The notes under the pieces are model-generated. The model made no database searches. It worked only from the letters and a program-made list of their open reading frames with translations, and had not been told where the DNA came from. A program made the position numbers and the translations under genes. Below, in pieces: positions 18,306 to 26,501 of a stretch of DNA of 35,390 bases (the stretch's first letter is position 1; every line of letters starts with the position of its first letter). The stretch is from Rhodospirillaceae bacterium (GTDB lineage Bacteria; Pseudomonadota; Alphaproteobacteria; Rhodospirillales; Magnetospirillaceae): assembly GCA_013349665.1 (NCBI GenBank), contig DUZF01000004.1, forward strand, positions 1 through 35,390. Direction: 5' to 3'.

Positions 18306-20455
18306 TACTTTCTCTCCTCGAGAATACCCAAACCATGTTCATCGATGGTCAGCCGGAGCGCCGGCGGCACGACGATGGTGGTCAGTTCGGCCTCGACGAT
18401 CGCCGGGCCATCGATGACATTGCCCGCCTGCAGCAGTTCGAACTGATAACAAGGGGTGTCGTTCCACTGCTTGATCGACGGCCAATAGGCCTTGCGGCTG
18501 CCCAGCAGCGCCGCCCCGGGATCGGGCGACTGCAACGGGTAGACCGGCACCGGCGGCTTCCAGGTGGGGACGGTGACCTTCAAGACAAAATTATCGAGGA
18601 ACACGCCGCCCGGCTTGTTGACCACCAGCGGGCTGAAGGCGTCCGAGAATTCCTGCTCGAAGGCCTGGTAGACCGCCATTGCGTCGGCCTGGCTGGTGAT
18701 GCGGACCAGCGGCGAGGACATGCGCTTCAGATTGACCTGGCCGCCATACAACATGTCCAGTTCCAGGCTGAACACCGCGTCTTCGACGTCCAGCCCCTCG
18801 GAATGCAGTTCCTGATGGGCATTGGCCACCATCTGATCGACGGTGCGGTTGAACTGCTCATAGTCGATAACCAGTTTCTCGGTGATCGGCTCCATGAACA
18901 CCATGCGCCTGGACTGCTCGTAGAGATGGACGATGTCCATGATGGACGAGCCCATGGCGCAGAACACCGGCGCCGCCGGGAACACCACCGCCTTGGGGAT
19001 GTCGCCCTTCAGACCGGCCATATGGGTCGGACCGGCGCCGCCGAAGGCGAAGAGGACGAAATCCTCGGGATGGTAGCCGCGCATATGCACTTCGCGCTTG
19101 ATCGCCGAGGCCATGTTCTCATCGACGATCTCGCGGATCAGCGAGGCCGCCTCGATGACCTCTATCCCTAAGGGCTGGGCGATCTTTTCGCGGATGGCTT
19201 TTTCCGCCTTGGCCTTGTTGAGCGGCATGCGCCCGCCGTAATAGGTGTCGGGATTGATATAGCCCAGCACCACATCGGCGTCGGTGACCGTCGGCTCGGC
19301 ACCCCCTAAGTCATAGCAGACCGGTCCCGGCATCGAGCCGGCGCTTTTCGGCCCAACCTCCAGGCGGCTGCCGCCGCGATCGACCTTGGCGATGGAACCG
19401 CCGCCCGAGCCCACCGAGATGGTCTGCATCATGGTGACATTGACCATCCATTTATCGATCACCGGGCGGAAGGTGTAGTTGCGGACGCTGGATTCCACCA
19501 CCAAAGCGACGTCGAAACTGGTACCGCCGACATCGCCGGCGACCACATTCTTGTAGCCCAGCTTGTTGGCGAAATAAGCCGACCCCATCAGCCCGGCCAC
19601 CGGCCCGCCGTTGAAAGTGCGCGAGGCCGGGGTTTTAAAGATGTCGGCGCTGCCGCCGGAATTGTGGATCATCAGGAAGGCGCCGCGATAGCCCCGGGCC
19701 CGCAGCTTGTCCCAGGTGGCGCCGATATCGTTCTGCATCGATTGCTGCAGATAGGCGTCCAGCACCGCGGTCATGGTGCGTTCATATTCGCCGATCTTCG
19801 ATACCACCGAGTGGGACATCACCACCGGCACGAAACCGATGTGATATTCCTTGTATTCCTCGCGGATGATTTCGCGGACCCGCTTTTCATGCGCCGGGTT
19901 CATGAACGACCACAGCAGCGAGACGACGATGGCGCGGGCGCCGCGGTCCATCAGCAAACGCAGCTTGGTCCGCACATCCTCTTCGTCGAGCGGACGCAGC
20001 ACATGGCCGGCGCTGTCGACGCGCTCGCGCACGCCAAGGATGAGATCGCGCTCGATCAGCGGCAGCGGCTTGTTCTGGGTGGCGATATTGCGCCGCTCGG
20101 CCACCCGTTTGCCGTCCACCCATTGGGCGCCGCGGCCGATCAGGATGGCGTCCTCGTGACCCTCGGTGGTCAGCAGGCCGATGCGCGGTCCCTGGCGCTG
20201 CAACAGGCGGTTCAACGCCACGGTGGTGGAATAGCGGATGATGTCGATCTTCGGCAGCAGTTCCTCCACCGACAGCCCGACCTTGTCGCCGCCGGCCTCC
20301 ACCGTGTTGAGGAAGCCCACCGACAGGTCATGGGGGGTGGTCGGGCATTTGGCGATATGGCGCTCGCCGTCCATGGTCAGCACCAGGTCGGTGAAGGTGC
20401 CGCCGACATCGATGTCGATGGAATTGACGGCGTCCAATGTGGTCAGGGTACTCAT
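18305..20455 (-). CDS. HyuA-type subunit (hydantoinase A / ATP-dependent carboxylase, ASKHA fold)
   Basis: SIDIDVGGTFTDLVL, RYSTTVALNRLLQRQG, GDVGGTSFDVALV, SVGSGGGSIAKVD, GPVCYDLGGAEPTVTDADVVLGYI, FGGAGPTHM; start at MSTLTT. Confidence 0.92.
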   Translation of the reverse strand: MSTLTTLDAVNSIDIDVGGTFTDLVLTMDGERHIAKCPTTPHDLSVGFLNTVEAGGDKVGLSVEELLPKIDIIRYSTTVALNRLLQRQGPRIGLLTTEGHEDAILIGRGAQWVDGKRVAERRNIATQNKPLPLIERDLILGVRERVDSAGHVLRPLDEEDVRTKLRLLMDRGARAIVVSLLWSFMNPAHEKRVREIIREEYKEYHIGFVPVVMSHSVVSKIGEYERTMTAVLDAYLQQSMQNDIGATWDKLRARGYRGAFLMIHNSGGSADIFKTPASRTFNGGPVAGLMGSAYFANKLGYKNVVAGDVGGTSFDVALVVESSVRNYTFRPVIDKWMVNVTMMQTISVGSGGGSIAKVDRGGSRLEVGPKSAGSMPGPVCYDLGGAEPTVTDADVVLGYINPDTYYGGRMPLNKAKAEKAIREKIAQPLGIEVIEAASLIREIVDENMASAIKREVHMRGYHPEDFVLFAFGGAGPTHMAGLKGDIPKAVVFPAAPVFCAMGSSIMDIVHLYEQSRRMVFMEPITEKLVIDYEQFNRTVDQMVANAHQELHSEGLDVEDAVFSLELDMLYGGQVNLKRMSSPLVRITSQADAMAVYQAFEQEFSDAFSPLVVNKPGGVFLDNFVLKVTVPTWKPPVPVYPLQSPDPGAALLGSRKAYWPSIKQWNDTPCYQFELLQAGNVIDGPAIVEAELTTIVVPPALRLTIDEHGLGILEERK

Positions 20456-20841
20456 GCCCGCTTCTCCGTCTGCACCTTGACCAACTTGCCGCCGACAACT
20501 GTGATCTCGCCTTTTTCCAGGCGCGCCTTCAGGCTGTCGATGTCGACTTCGATATCGACGGTGATGGGATGCCCCGGCGGCAGATATTCGGTCTCGATCT
20601 GCCGCGAGCAGTTCGGGCAGTAGAATTCGACGATGCGAACCCAATTGGCGTCGGGGGCGAAACTATAGGGACCGTCAATCACCGGATTATGAATTTCTTC
20701 CGGCAGGCGTTGGGCCACCATGCAGCCCCGTTTATAGTTCTCTCGGGCGGAAATCAGCCTGGTGCCGCAATCATGGCAGTACCAATGCTCGTCATTCAGA
20801 TCGAGATCGAGATATTCGGTGAAGCGGATACGCTCATACAT
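20452..20841 (-). CDS. Small zinc-ribbon-like subunit (acetone/acetophenone carboxylase gamma-type)
   Basis: 129 aa with two CxxC motifs (WYCHDCGTRL, FYCPNCSRQ) between HyuA genes; overall layout resembles the carboxylase small subunit. Confidence 0.75.
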   Translation of the reverse strand: MYERIRFTEYLDLDLNDEHWYCHDCGTRLISARENYKRGCMVAQRLPEEIHNPVIDGPYSFAPDANWVRIVEFYCPNCSRQIETEYLPPGHPITVDIEVDIDSLKARLEKGEITVVGGKLVKVQTEKRA

Positions 20842-20845
20842 TGCT

Positions 20846-22819
20846 TTATCTCCGGCTCAGTTCGGCATTGCCGAAATCGTCGACCTTGAGCTGCCAGCCC
20901 GGGGGGACCGGGCAGGTCAGGGTATTGCCGTTGATGACGGCCGGACCGACAAGACTGTCGCCCACATTCATCGATTCCCAGTGACCAACCGGCGCCGGCG
21001 TGTCGCCGGTGCCGTTGAAACGGATCGGACGGTGGACCGGGGCCTCGGCGGCGACGGTCTTTGAGCGCCGCTTCATGTGATAGCTGCCGATAGCCAGCCG
21101 GCTGGACAGCCGGACGCCGAGTATCGGCCGCCGCGAGGCGGCGGATTCGTCCAGCGCCTTGCTGATCGCCTCGAAGGTTTCGCCGATGCCGCTATGTTTG
21201 CATTCGACACGCAGCGTGGTGATGTCGGCTTCGCTCTCGCCCAGGTCGATATCCCAGTCATAGGTGGCCTTCGACGGATCGAAACTTTCGCCGCGGAAAT
21301 CCCTTTCGGCCTGGGTCTGCAATTCGGCAACGACCGGCAGCAGGCGGTCTTTCGACTGGGCGCTCCAGGTCATATCGACCCCCCGCTGATAGACATGCAG
21401 GACATCGGATATGGACGAGCCGAAGGCGCTGAACACCGGTCCCAGGTCAAAGGCGTAGGCGTCTTTCATGGCCAGCCGGTCAGCGACAAAGGCGGCGAAC
21501 ATCGGGCCGTTGCCGCCGAAGGCGAACAGGGCGCAGTCGCCGGCATCGAGATGGGCCTCGGCCAAGGTCGCCCGCAGCAGGTCGGCCATCATCGCCACCG
21601 CCTCGTCGCGGATCGACAGCGCCGCCACCTCCACCGACACCCCCAGCGGCTCGGCCACGGTCTTGCGGATCGCCGCGGCGGCCAATTCGATATTGAGCCG
21701 TCGCCGTCCGCCAAGGAAGTTCCCCGCATCCAGGTAGCCGAGGACCAGAAGCGCATCGGTCAGCGTCGCCTGATCGCCGCCCAGACCGTAACAGGCCGGC
21801 CCCGGCGCCGCCCCCATGCTCTCCGGCCCCAGCGTCAGGCCACCGGATTTGACCCGCGCCACCGAGCCGCCGCCGACCACGGCGGAGCGCAACATGGCAA
21901 ACGAGGTCTGCACCGGCACTTCCATCAGTTCGCCGCCGCGCTGGAACAGAGGCTGGCCCTCGCGGATGATGGAACATTTGGTGGTGGTGCCGCCGACATC
22001 GAAACAGATGACGTTCCGCAATCCGTAAAGACGGGCCATATAGGCGCCGCCGAAAGTGCCGAAGACCGGTCCGGATTCTATGGTGTCGACGGATTTCGTC
22101 TTGCCGATGCGGGCGACGCCGCCATGGGTATTGCCGATCAGCAGCGGGCCGCGCCAGCTGTGCTCGTCACGCAGCACGTCCTCGGCCTTGTACAGCGAGG
22201 TGGCCAGCTGCGCATGGGTATAGGCGTTCATCAGCGAATAATGCACGCGGGTCTGGTCATGGCGCAGCGGCGCCATTTCGCTGCCCAGCAGCACCGGCAC
22301 GGCACCGATGATGTGGTCGGGATACTGGCTCTCGATGACCGCCTTGATCTCCCGCTCGGCGCTGTTTTCCGGATAGGAATTAGCCAGGCAGATGCAGATC
22401 CGTCGTACGCCGCTTTCCAGCAGTTCCTTGACATTGGAGAGGATGTCCACCGCCGTCGGATTGGCCGGCAGGCCGATGACATTGGCCTGCTCCACCAGTT
22501 CGCCGATGACCACCGACCGCGAGGAACCGTAAAGGGTCTCCTCGGCGCCCTTGGCCACCAGCAGGCCGACCTTGGATCCGCGCCGCTCGCCCAGCACATT
22601 GGTGGTGATGGTCGACGACCAGCGGATCAGGTCGACCTTCGAGAGGAATGCCTCAATGTCGGCGAAACCTAGCTTCTTGGTTGCTTCCGCCAGACAGCCG
22701 ACAAAGGAAACCGTGTAGTCGTGCGGCGTGGTATCCACCTTGAAGGCATGAAGCTCCTCGCCGCCCGAAACCAGGGCATCGGTCATCGTGCCGCCGGTAT
22801 CGATGTCCACTGTGTACAT
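20846..22819 (-). CDS. Second HyuA-type subunit
   Basis: [100 protein letters not shown]. Confidence 0.92.
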   Translation of the reverse strand: MYTVDIDTGGTMTDALVSGGEELHAFKVDTTPHDYTVSFVGCLAEATKKLGFADIEAFLSKVDLIRWSSTITTNVLGERRGSKVGLLVAKGAEETLYGSSRSVVIGELVEQANVIGLPANPTAVDILSNVKELLESGVRRICICLANSYPENSAEREIKAVIESQYPDHIIGAVPVLLGSEMAPLRHDQTRVHYSLMNAYTHAQLATSLYKAEDVLRDEHSWRGPLLIGNTHGGVARIGKTKSVDTIESGPVFGTFGGAYMARLYGLRNVICFDVGGTTTKCSIIREGQPLFQRGGELMEVPVQTSFAMLRSAVVGGGSVARVKSGGLTLGPESMGAAPGPACYGLGGDQATLTDALLVLGYLDAGNFLGGRRRLNIELAAAAIRKTVAEPLGVSVEVAALSIRDEAVAMMADLLRATLAEAHLDAGDCALFAFGGNGPMFAAFVADRLAMKDAYAFDLGPVFSAFGSSISDVLHVYQRGVDMTWSAQSKDRLLPVVAELQTQAERDFRGESFDPSKATYDWDIDLGESEADITTLRVECKHSGIGETFEAISKALDESAASRRPILGVRLSSRLAIGSYHMKRRSKTVAAEAPVHRPIRFNGTGDTPAPVGHWESMNVGDSLVGPAVINGNTLTCPVPPGWQLKVDDFGNAELSRR

Positions 22820-22931
22820 GCGCAATCCTCTCAGCACCGTTCGCCGGCCACTTTAACGATTGGTGACATGAAAGGAATCAGGAGCGACCACTTAGGGTGC
22901 TAAAGAAAACCCGTAATGCAGCGCAGCATTT

Positions 22932-23447
22932 CTAGGCCGACACCGGTTCTGTGATCCAGCTTGCCGAGGCGGGATCGATGATGCCGCCGACGATCTCCAT
23001 GTGGCGGTCAATGACCACGAAGTCTCTTGAATTGAGAGTGGCGACGGCGGCTCCGATGGTGTTTGCCTGAACGGCAAGGAAGACATCCGCCCCCGTCTTG
23101 GGCTGGTTCTTTTCGTTCCTCCCATTGCAGAGATGGCGTAGCTCAGGGATGGCCGACAGCCTGGCGAAGACCTGCCATTCGGCGTGCGATGGAGTGATGA
23201 TCGCGTCCTCATAAATCGAAAGAATATTACTCAGAGCCTGCCTGAGAGCCGCTGCCGCAGACGGATTTCTCGCCTCGAGCAATGCAATACCGCGGTTGAT
23301 CTCGGAGATCGACACCGATGAAAGGAACACCGGCTCTTGCCCCAGCGAACGCAGCCACGCCTCGATCCTTTGGCGTCGTTTGCGAACCGGCGCGGCCATC
23401 AATTCGCTGATGACGTCGGTATCAAGAAGGTAGGACGCCAAGCTCAC
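22932..23447 (-). CDS. PIN-domain toxin (VapC/FitB-like)
   Basis: YLLDTDVISELM, SSVSISEINRGIALLE, TGADVFLAVQANTIGAAVATLNSRDFVVI; acidic PIN residues retained; start overlaps antitoxin stop by 4 bp. Confidence 0.88.
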   Translation of the reverse strand: MSLASYLLDTDVISELMAAPVRKRRQRIEAWLRSLGQEPVFLSSVSISEINRGIALLEARNPSAAAALRQALSNILSIYEDAIITPSHAEWQVFARLSAIPELRHLCNGRNEKNQPKTGADVFLAVQANTIGAAVATLNSRDFVVIDRHMEIVGGIIDPASASWITEPVSA

Positions 23448-23692
23448 TTGCCCTGCGCGTCACGCATGGCCTGGAGCCACTGTTCCGAGTCGTCTTCACC
23501 GAGGCCCGTGTCGAGGTCGGCGAGATATTGCGCCAGGCTCGGACGGCTGCTCAGAAACAGTTCCTTCGAGACCAGAACGAATTCGGCACCATCGCTCTGG
23601 CGTTCAATCTGAATGATCTGTCCAACCGCCGCATCGTTCAACAAGTTGGAGAAGTTGGCCCGGGCCTCACTGGAAGACCACTGTCTGGACAT
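23444..23692 (-). CDS. Phd/YefM-type antitoxin
   Basis: MSRQWSSSEARANFSNLLNDAAVGQIIQIERQSDGAEFVLVSKE; small ORF immediately upstream of the PIN toxin. Confidence 0.85.
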   Translation of the reverse strand: MSRQWSSSEARANFSNLLNDAAVGQIIQIERQSDGAEFVLVSKELFLSSRPSLAQYLADLDTGLGEDDSEQWLQAMRDAQGK

Positions 23693-23740
23693 GGTGACGC
23701 CTCATCCTGATATTCCTGCAGGTTAGCACAACCATTCGAC

Positions 23741-23761
23741 TTGTACAATCTCGTTGTACAA
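23741..23761. promoter_or_regulatory. Twin-palindrome operator upstream of the toxin-antitoxin pair
   Basis: TTGTACAA-TCTCG-TTGTACAA: two identical perfect 8-bp palindromes 13 bp apart, about 50 bp upstream of the antitoxin start. Confidence 0.75.
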
Positions 23762-23805
23762 CAATACCCGAAACCGCGGGCCGGACGGCCCTCACTGCAG
23801 GCAGG

Positions 23806-23829
23806 CGGTCTGCCCGGCCAGGCAGACCG
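23806..23829. other. Perfect 9-bp stem-loop between ferredoxin gene and TA pair
   Basis: CGGTCTGCC-CGGCCA-GGCAGACCG; no T-run on the minus-strand 3' side. Confidence 0.6.
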
Positions 23830-23880
23830 ACCGGCATGGCCAATCGATGGCCCGGAGGCAGCCTGGACGGGAGGAGCCGT

Positions 23881-24072
23881 TCAGGATAGAGGGATGATGC
23901 AGGATACCGCGCAGACCGGGACGCAACGCGGCGCGTCATAACGGCCGACGCATTCGGTGCATTTGCCGGCATCGATGACGTACTGCCCTGGCCCCGGCGC
24001 GATGGCGTTGTTGGGGCATTCGGCGACGCACATGTCGCAGTTGATGCAGTCCGCGGTTATCTGCAGCGCCAT
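23881..24072 (-). CDS. 2[4Fe-4S] ferredoxin
   Basis: CINCDMCVAECPNNAI and CTECVGRYDAPRCVPVC (CX2CX8CX3C, Alvin-type spacing). Confidence 0.92.
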   Translation of the reverse strand: MALQITADCINCDMCVAECPNNAIAPGPGQYVIDAGKCTECVGRYDAPRCVPVCAVSCIIPLS

Positions 24073-24073
24073 C

Positions 24074-25117
24074 TCACACCGCCAGGAAATGGATCTGAGC
24101 CAGACATTTCTCGATATGCGCCGAGATGTCGCGGCAGTTGCTTTCGTAAACCGGCAGAGGATCCCGGCCGCTCTTCAGCCCCTCGGCGATCGCCATGCCG
24201 CAGCGCCAGCCGCTGTCGATGGCGGCGCTGATGCCCTCGCCGTTGAGATAGATATGGCCGGCCGCCTCGCCGGTCAGCAGCACCCGTCCCTCGCCGAGGA
24301 ACGGCGGCGCCAGGGCCAGCTGACAGCCTTCGTCGCGCCATTTGTCGCCCAGCCGCACATCGAATTTTTCCGCCAGCAGGGCCTTCAGCTTCTCGATCGA
24401 CTCGCGCAGATTGCGGCCGCGGAAGCCGCCGACGCAGAGCAGCAGATAGTCGTCCTTCTGATGGATGCAGTTCAGCATCTCGCCGATGTCCTTATCGAAG
24501 ATCACCGTCCACGATCCCTGCTTCAGCTTGCCCAGCGACTCCAGTTTGAAATAGCTCTGCAGGATGGCGACGCTGGCCCCGGCCGGGTCACTGCCGGCCG
24601 GCCGCAGGATACGGCGCACCGCCGAAGCGCCGCCGTCGGCCCCCACCAGATACCGGCAGCGATAGGCGGTGTCGCCGGCCTGCACGGTGACATGGTCGCC
24701 GTCGACGGTGAAACCGGTGACCCTGGTCTGATCACGCCAGGGGGCGCCGGATTCATCAAGCAGCCATTTGTCGAAGCTGTTGCGCCAGACGTTCTGGAAG
24801 ATCGACGGAAAGACTTCGCCGTCCTTGGGAATTTCCCAGACATAGGGCTTGTAGCCGCTGACCGGATCCCATTCGCGGACGTCTTTGGCGTCGATATATT
24901 TGTCGTTCGTGCAATAGACCGAGTCCGGCGCGTCCTTGCCGAAATATTTGCGCAGCAGCACCTGGGTCTGGCCGAACAGCACGGCCGAGCAGCATTTGTA
25001 GCGGGGCAGCGCGTCCCGCTCCAGCACCAGGACGTCGACACCCTGATTGCGCAAGGCCTTGGCACAGCCCGAACCGCCGGGTCCCGATCCGACAATAATT
25101 ACATCATGTTGTTCCAT
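24074..25117 (-). CDS. FAD-dependent oxidoreductase, geranylgeranyl reductase/FixC-like family
   Basis: DVIIVGSGPGGSGCAKALRNQGVDVLVLER, YLVGADGGASAVRR, GRVLLTGEAAGHIYLNGEGISAAIDSG. Confidence 0.88.
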   Translation of the reverse strand: MEQHDVIIVGSGPGGSGCAKALRNQGVDVLVLERDALPRYKCCSAVLFGQTQVLLRKYFGKDAPDSVYCTNDKYIDAKDVREWDPVSGYKPYVWEIPKDGEVFPSIFQNVWRNSFDKWLLDESGAPWRDQTRVTGFTVDGDHVTVQAGDTAYRCRYLVGADGGASAVRRILRPAGSDPAGASVAILQSYFKLESLGKLKQGSWTVIFDKDIGEMLNCIHQKDDYLLLCVGGFRGRNLRESIEKLKALLAEKFDVRLGDKWRDEGCQLALAPPFLGEGRVLLTGEAAGHIYLNGEGISAAIDSGWRCGMAIAEGLKSGRDPLPVYESNCRDISAHIEKCLAQIHFLAV

Positions 25118-25286
25118 GGATTTCCCCCAATTAACTGACTGTCATACCGCCGCCGCATCATAATTCGGGAAAGCACCAACATCGACGAAACTTTGCAGGA
25201 ACTGCATCCCCCAGGCTCGCATAACGGGCGCACCAGGGGAATCCACTATGGCACTCATCTGTTAGATTTTAACCACTAGTACAGGG

Positions 25287-26396
25287 TCAGAGGGAGCGCA
25301 GGCCCATCATGTTGCGGACCTGGTTATGGGCGGCATCGTCCAGGGCCAAACCCTCGCCGATCCGCTCCAGCAGCAGCGGCTTCTCGTCGGGAAAGCGGTA
25401 GCCTTCGTAGTCCTGGCGGAACAGGAGATCGCCCCGGCGGTCGGCCCAGGCATTCATCGCATGGTCGAAGCAAATCCGCGACGTCACCTCGAGCCCGCCG
25501 ATCATCACCGCCAGTTCCTCCAGTCGCTGGCGTGGCGAGGACAGATGCAGACGCCCCTCGGCGATCTCCTCGAACAGGGGTGTCCCCCTGCGGGGCGCCA
25601 AGGGCCGGGAGCGGATATAATGAGGATTGATCGCCGACAGGGCGCTGGCCGTGTTCTCGGCATGTTGGCGCCAGCGCTCCCGCCCGCCGAGATCCGGCAT
25701 CCAATATTCCGAGACCTGGAACCCGGCGGCGACGGCCTTTTGTCCCCCCTCGATCTGTTCCGCCCTGGTCACCCCTTTGCAGATAACGGCAAGCAGTTCG
25801 TCATCCCCGCTCTCGAGGCCGATATGCAGGCGATCCAGGCCCGCCTCGCGGATCTGGCGAAGCTCCTCCGCGGTCTTGCGGGCCACGGTTTTCGACCGGG
25901 CGTAGCAGGTCACCCGGGTCAAGGAGGGGAGGGTTCGCCGCAGATGCCCAAGAACATCGATCATCTCGGGGGCGCGCATGATCATGCTGTCGGCATCTTG
26001 CAGGAACGCCGTCTGTCCCCCGGAGGAAAGCCAGTTGAAGACGGTTACGAAACTGGCATTGCCCATCAGGTCACGGCCCTCGGCAAGCAGAGCCTCGGCC
26101 GTCTCGCCGGTAACCGGGCCGGTTACCCCGAGTTTTTCCGCTACGGCCAGGATTTCGTCGCGGATTGCCGCGATCTGGTCGATATCATGCTTGACCTCCG
26201 CCGCCGGTCTGAAGGCGAAGCGCTGTTCCTTGTACATTTCGCAAAACGAGCATCGGTTCCACGAACAGTTCTCGGTTACCCGCAGCAACAGGGAGGCGTT
26301 GCCGCCCTCGCTGGGTGGCCGGTAGGCGCCGATCTGGAAGGACAACCGGCGCAGCCTCTCAATATGCTCGCCAAGCCCAACGCGGTTCGCTGTCAA
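25287..26396 (-). CDS. Radical SAM protein
   Basis: VTENCSWNRCSFCEMYKEQRF cluster-like Cys motif, LDRLHIGLESGDDELL, RVTCYARSKT; typical radical SAM TIM-barrel motifs. Confidence 0.85.
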   Translation of the reverse strand: MTANRVGLGEHIERLRRLSFQIGAYRPPSEGGNASLLLRVTENCSWNRCSFCEMYKEQRFAFRPAAEVKHDIDQIAAIRDEILAVAEKLGVTGPVTGETAEALLAEGRDLMGNASFVTVFNWLSSGGQTAFLQDADSMIMRAPEMIDVLGHLRRTLPSLTRVTCYARSKTVARKTAEELRQIREAGLDRLHIGLESGDDELLAVICKGVTRAEQIEGGQKAVAAGFQVSEYWMPDLGGRERWRQHAENTASALSAINPHYIRSRPLAPRRGTPLFEEIAEGRLHLSSPRQRLEELAVMIGGLEVTSRICFDHAMNAWADRRGDLLFRQDYEGYRFPDEKPLLLERIGEGLALDDAAHNQVRNMMGLRSL

Positions 26397-26501
26397 TGTG
26401 CCCCCCTGACCTTGCCGGAGTGATTAAGCCAATCCCTGGTCGAACCGTCTATACGGTAAGGGCACTGGTAGCGATCAGGTAACCGGTCCATTTATCATTT
26501 A

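Noticed and set aside
17190-18446. 418-aa plus-strand ORF opposite HyuB
   Set aside because: Antisense shadow with His/Gly/Arg-rich composition and no domain.
21077-22672. 531-aa plus-strand ORF opposite HyuA'
   Set aside because: Antisense shadow; the minus-strand product has clear HyuA motifs over the whole length.
23741-23850. Possible CRISPR-like or mobile-element end around the repeats upstream of the TA pair
   Set aside because: Only two palindromic copies and one hairpin; no repeat-spacer periodicity, transposase or target-site duplication visible.
26444-26457. ACCGT-CTAT-ACGGT inverted repeat upstream of the GGDEF-EAL gene
   Set aside because: Only a 5-bp stem with no further support; could easily occur by chance.
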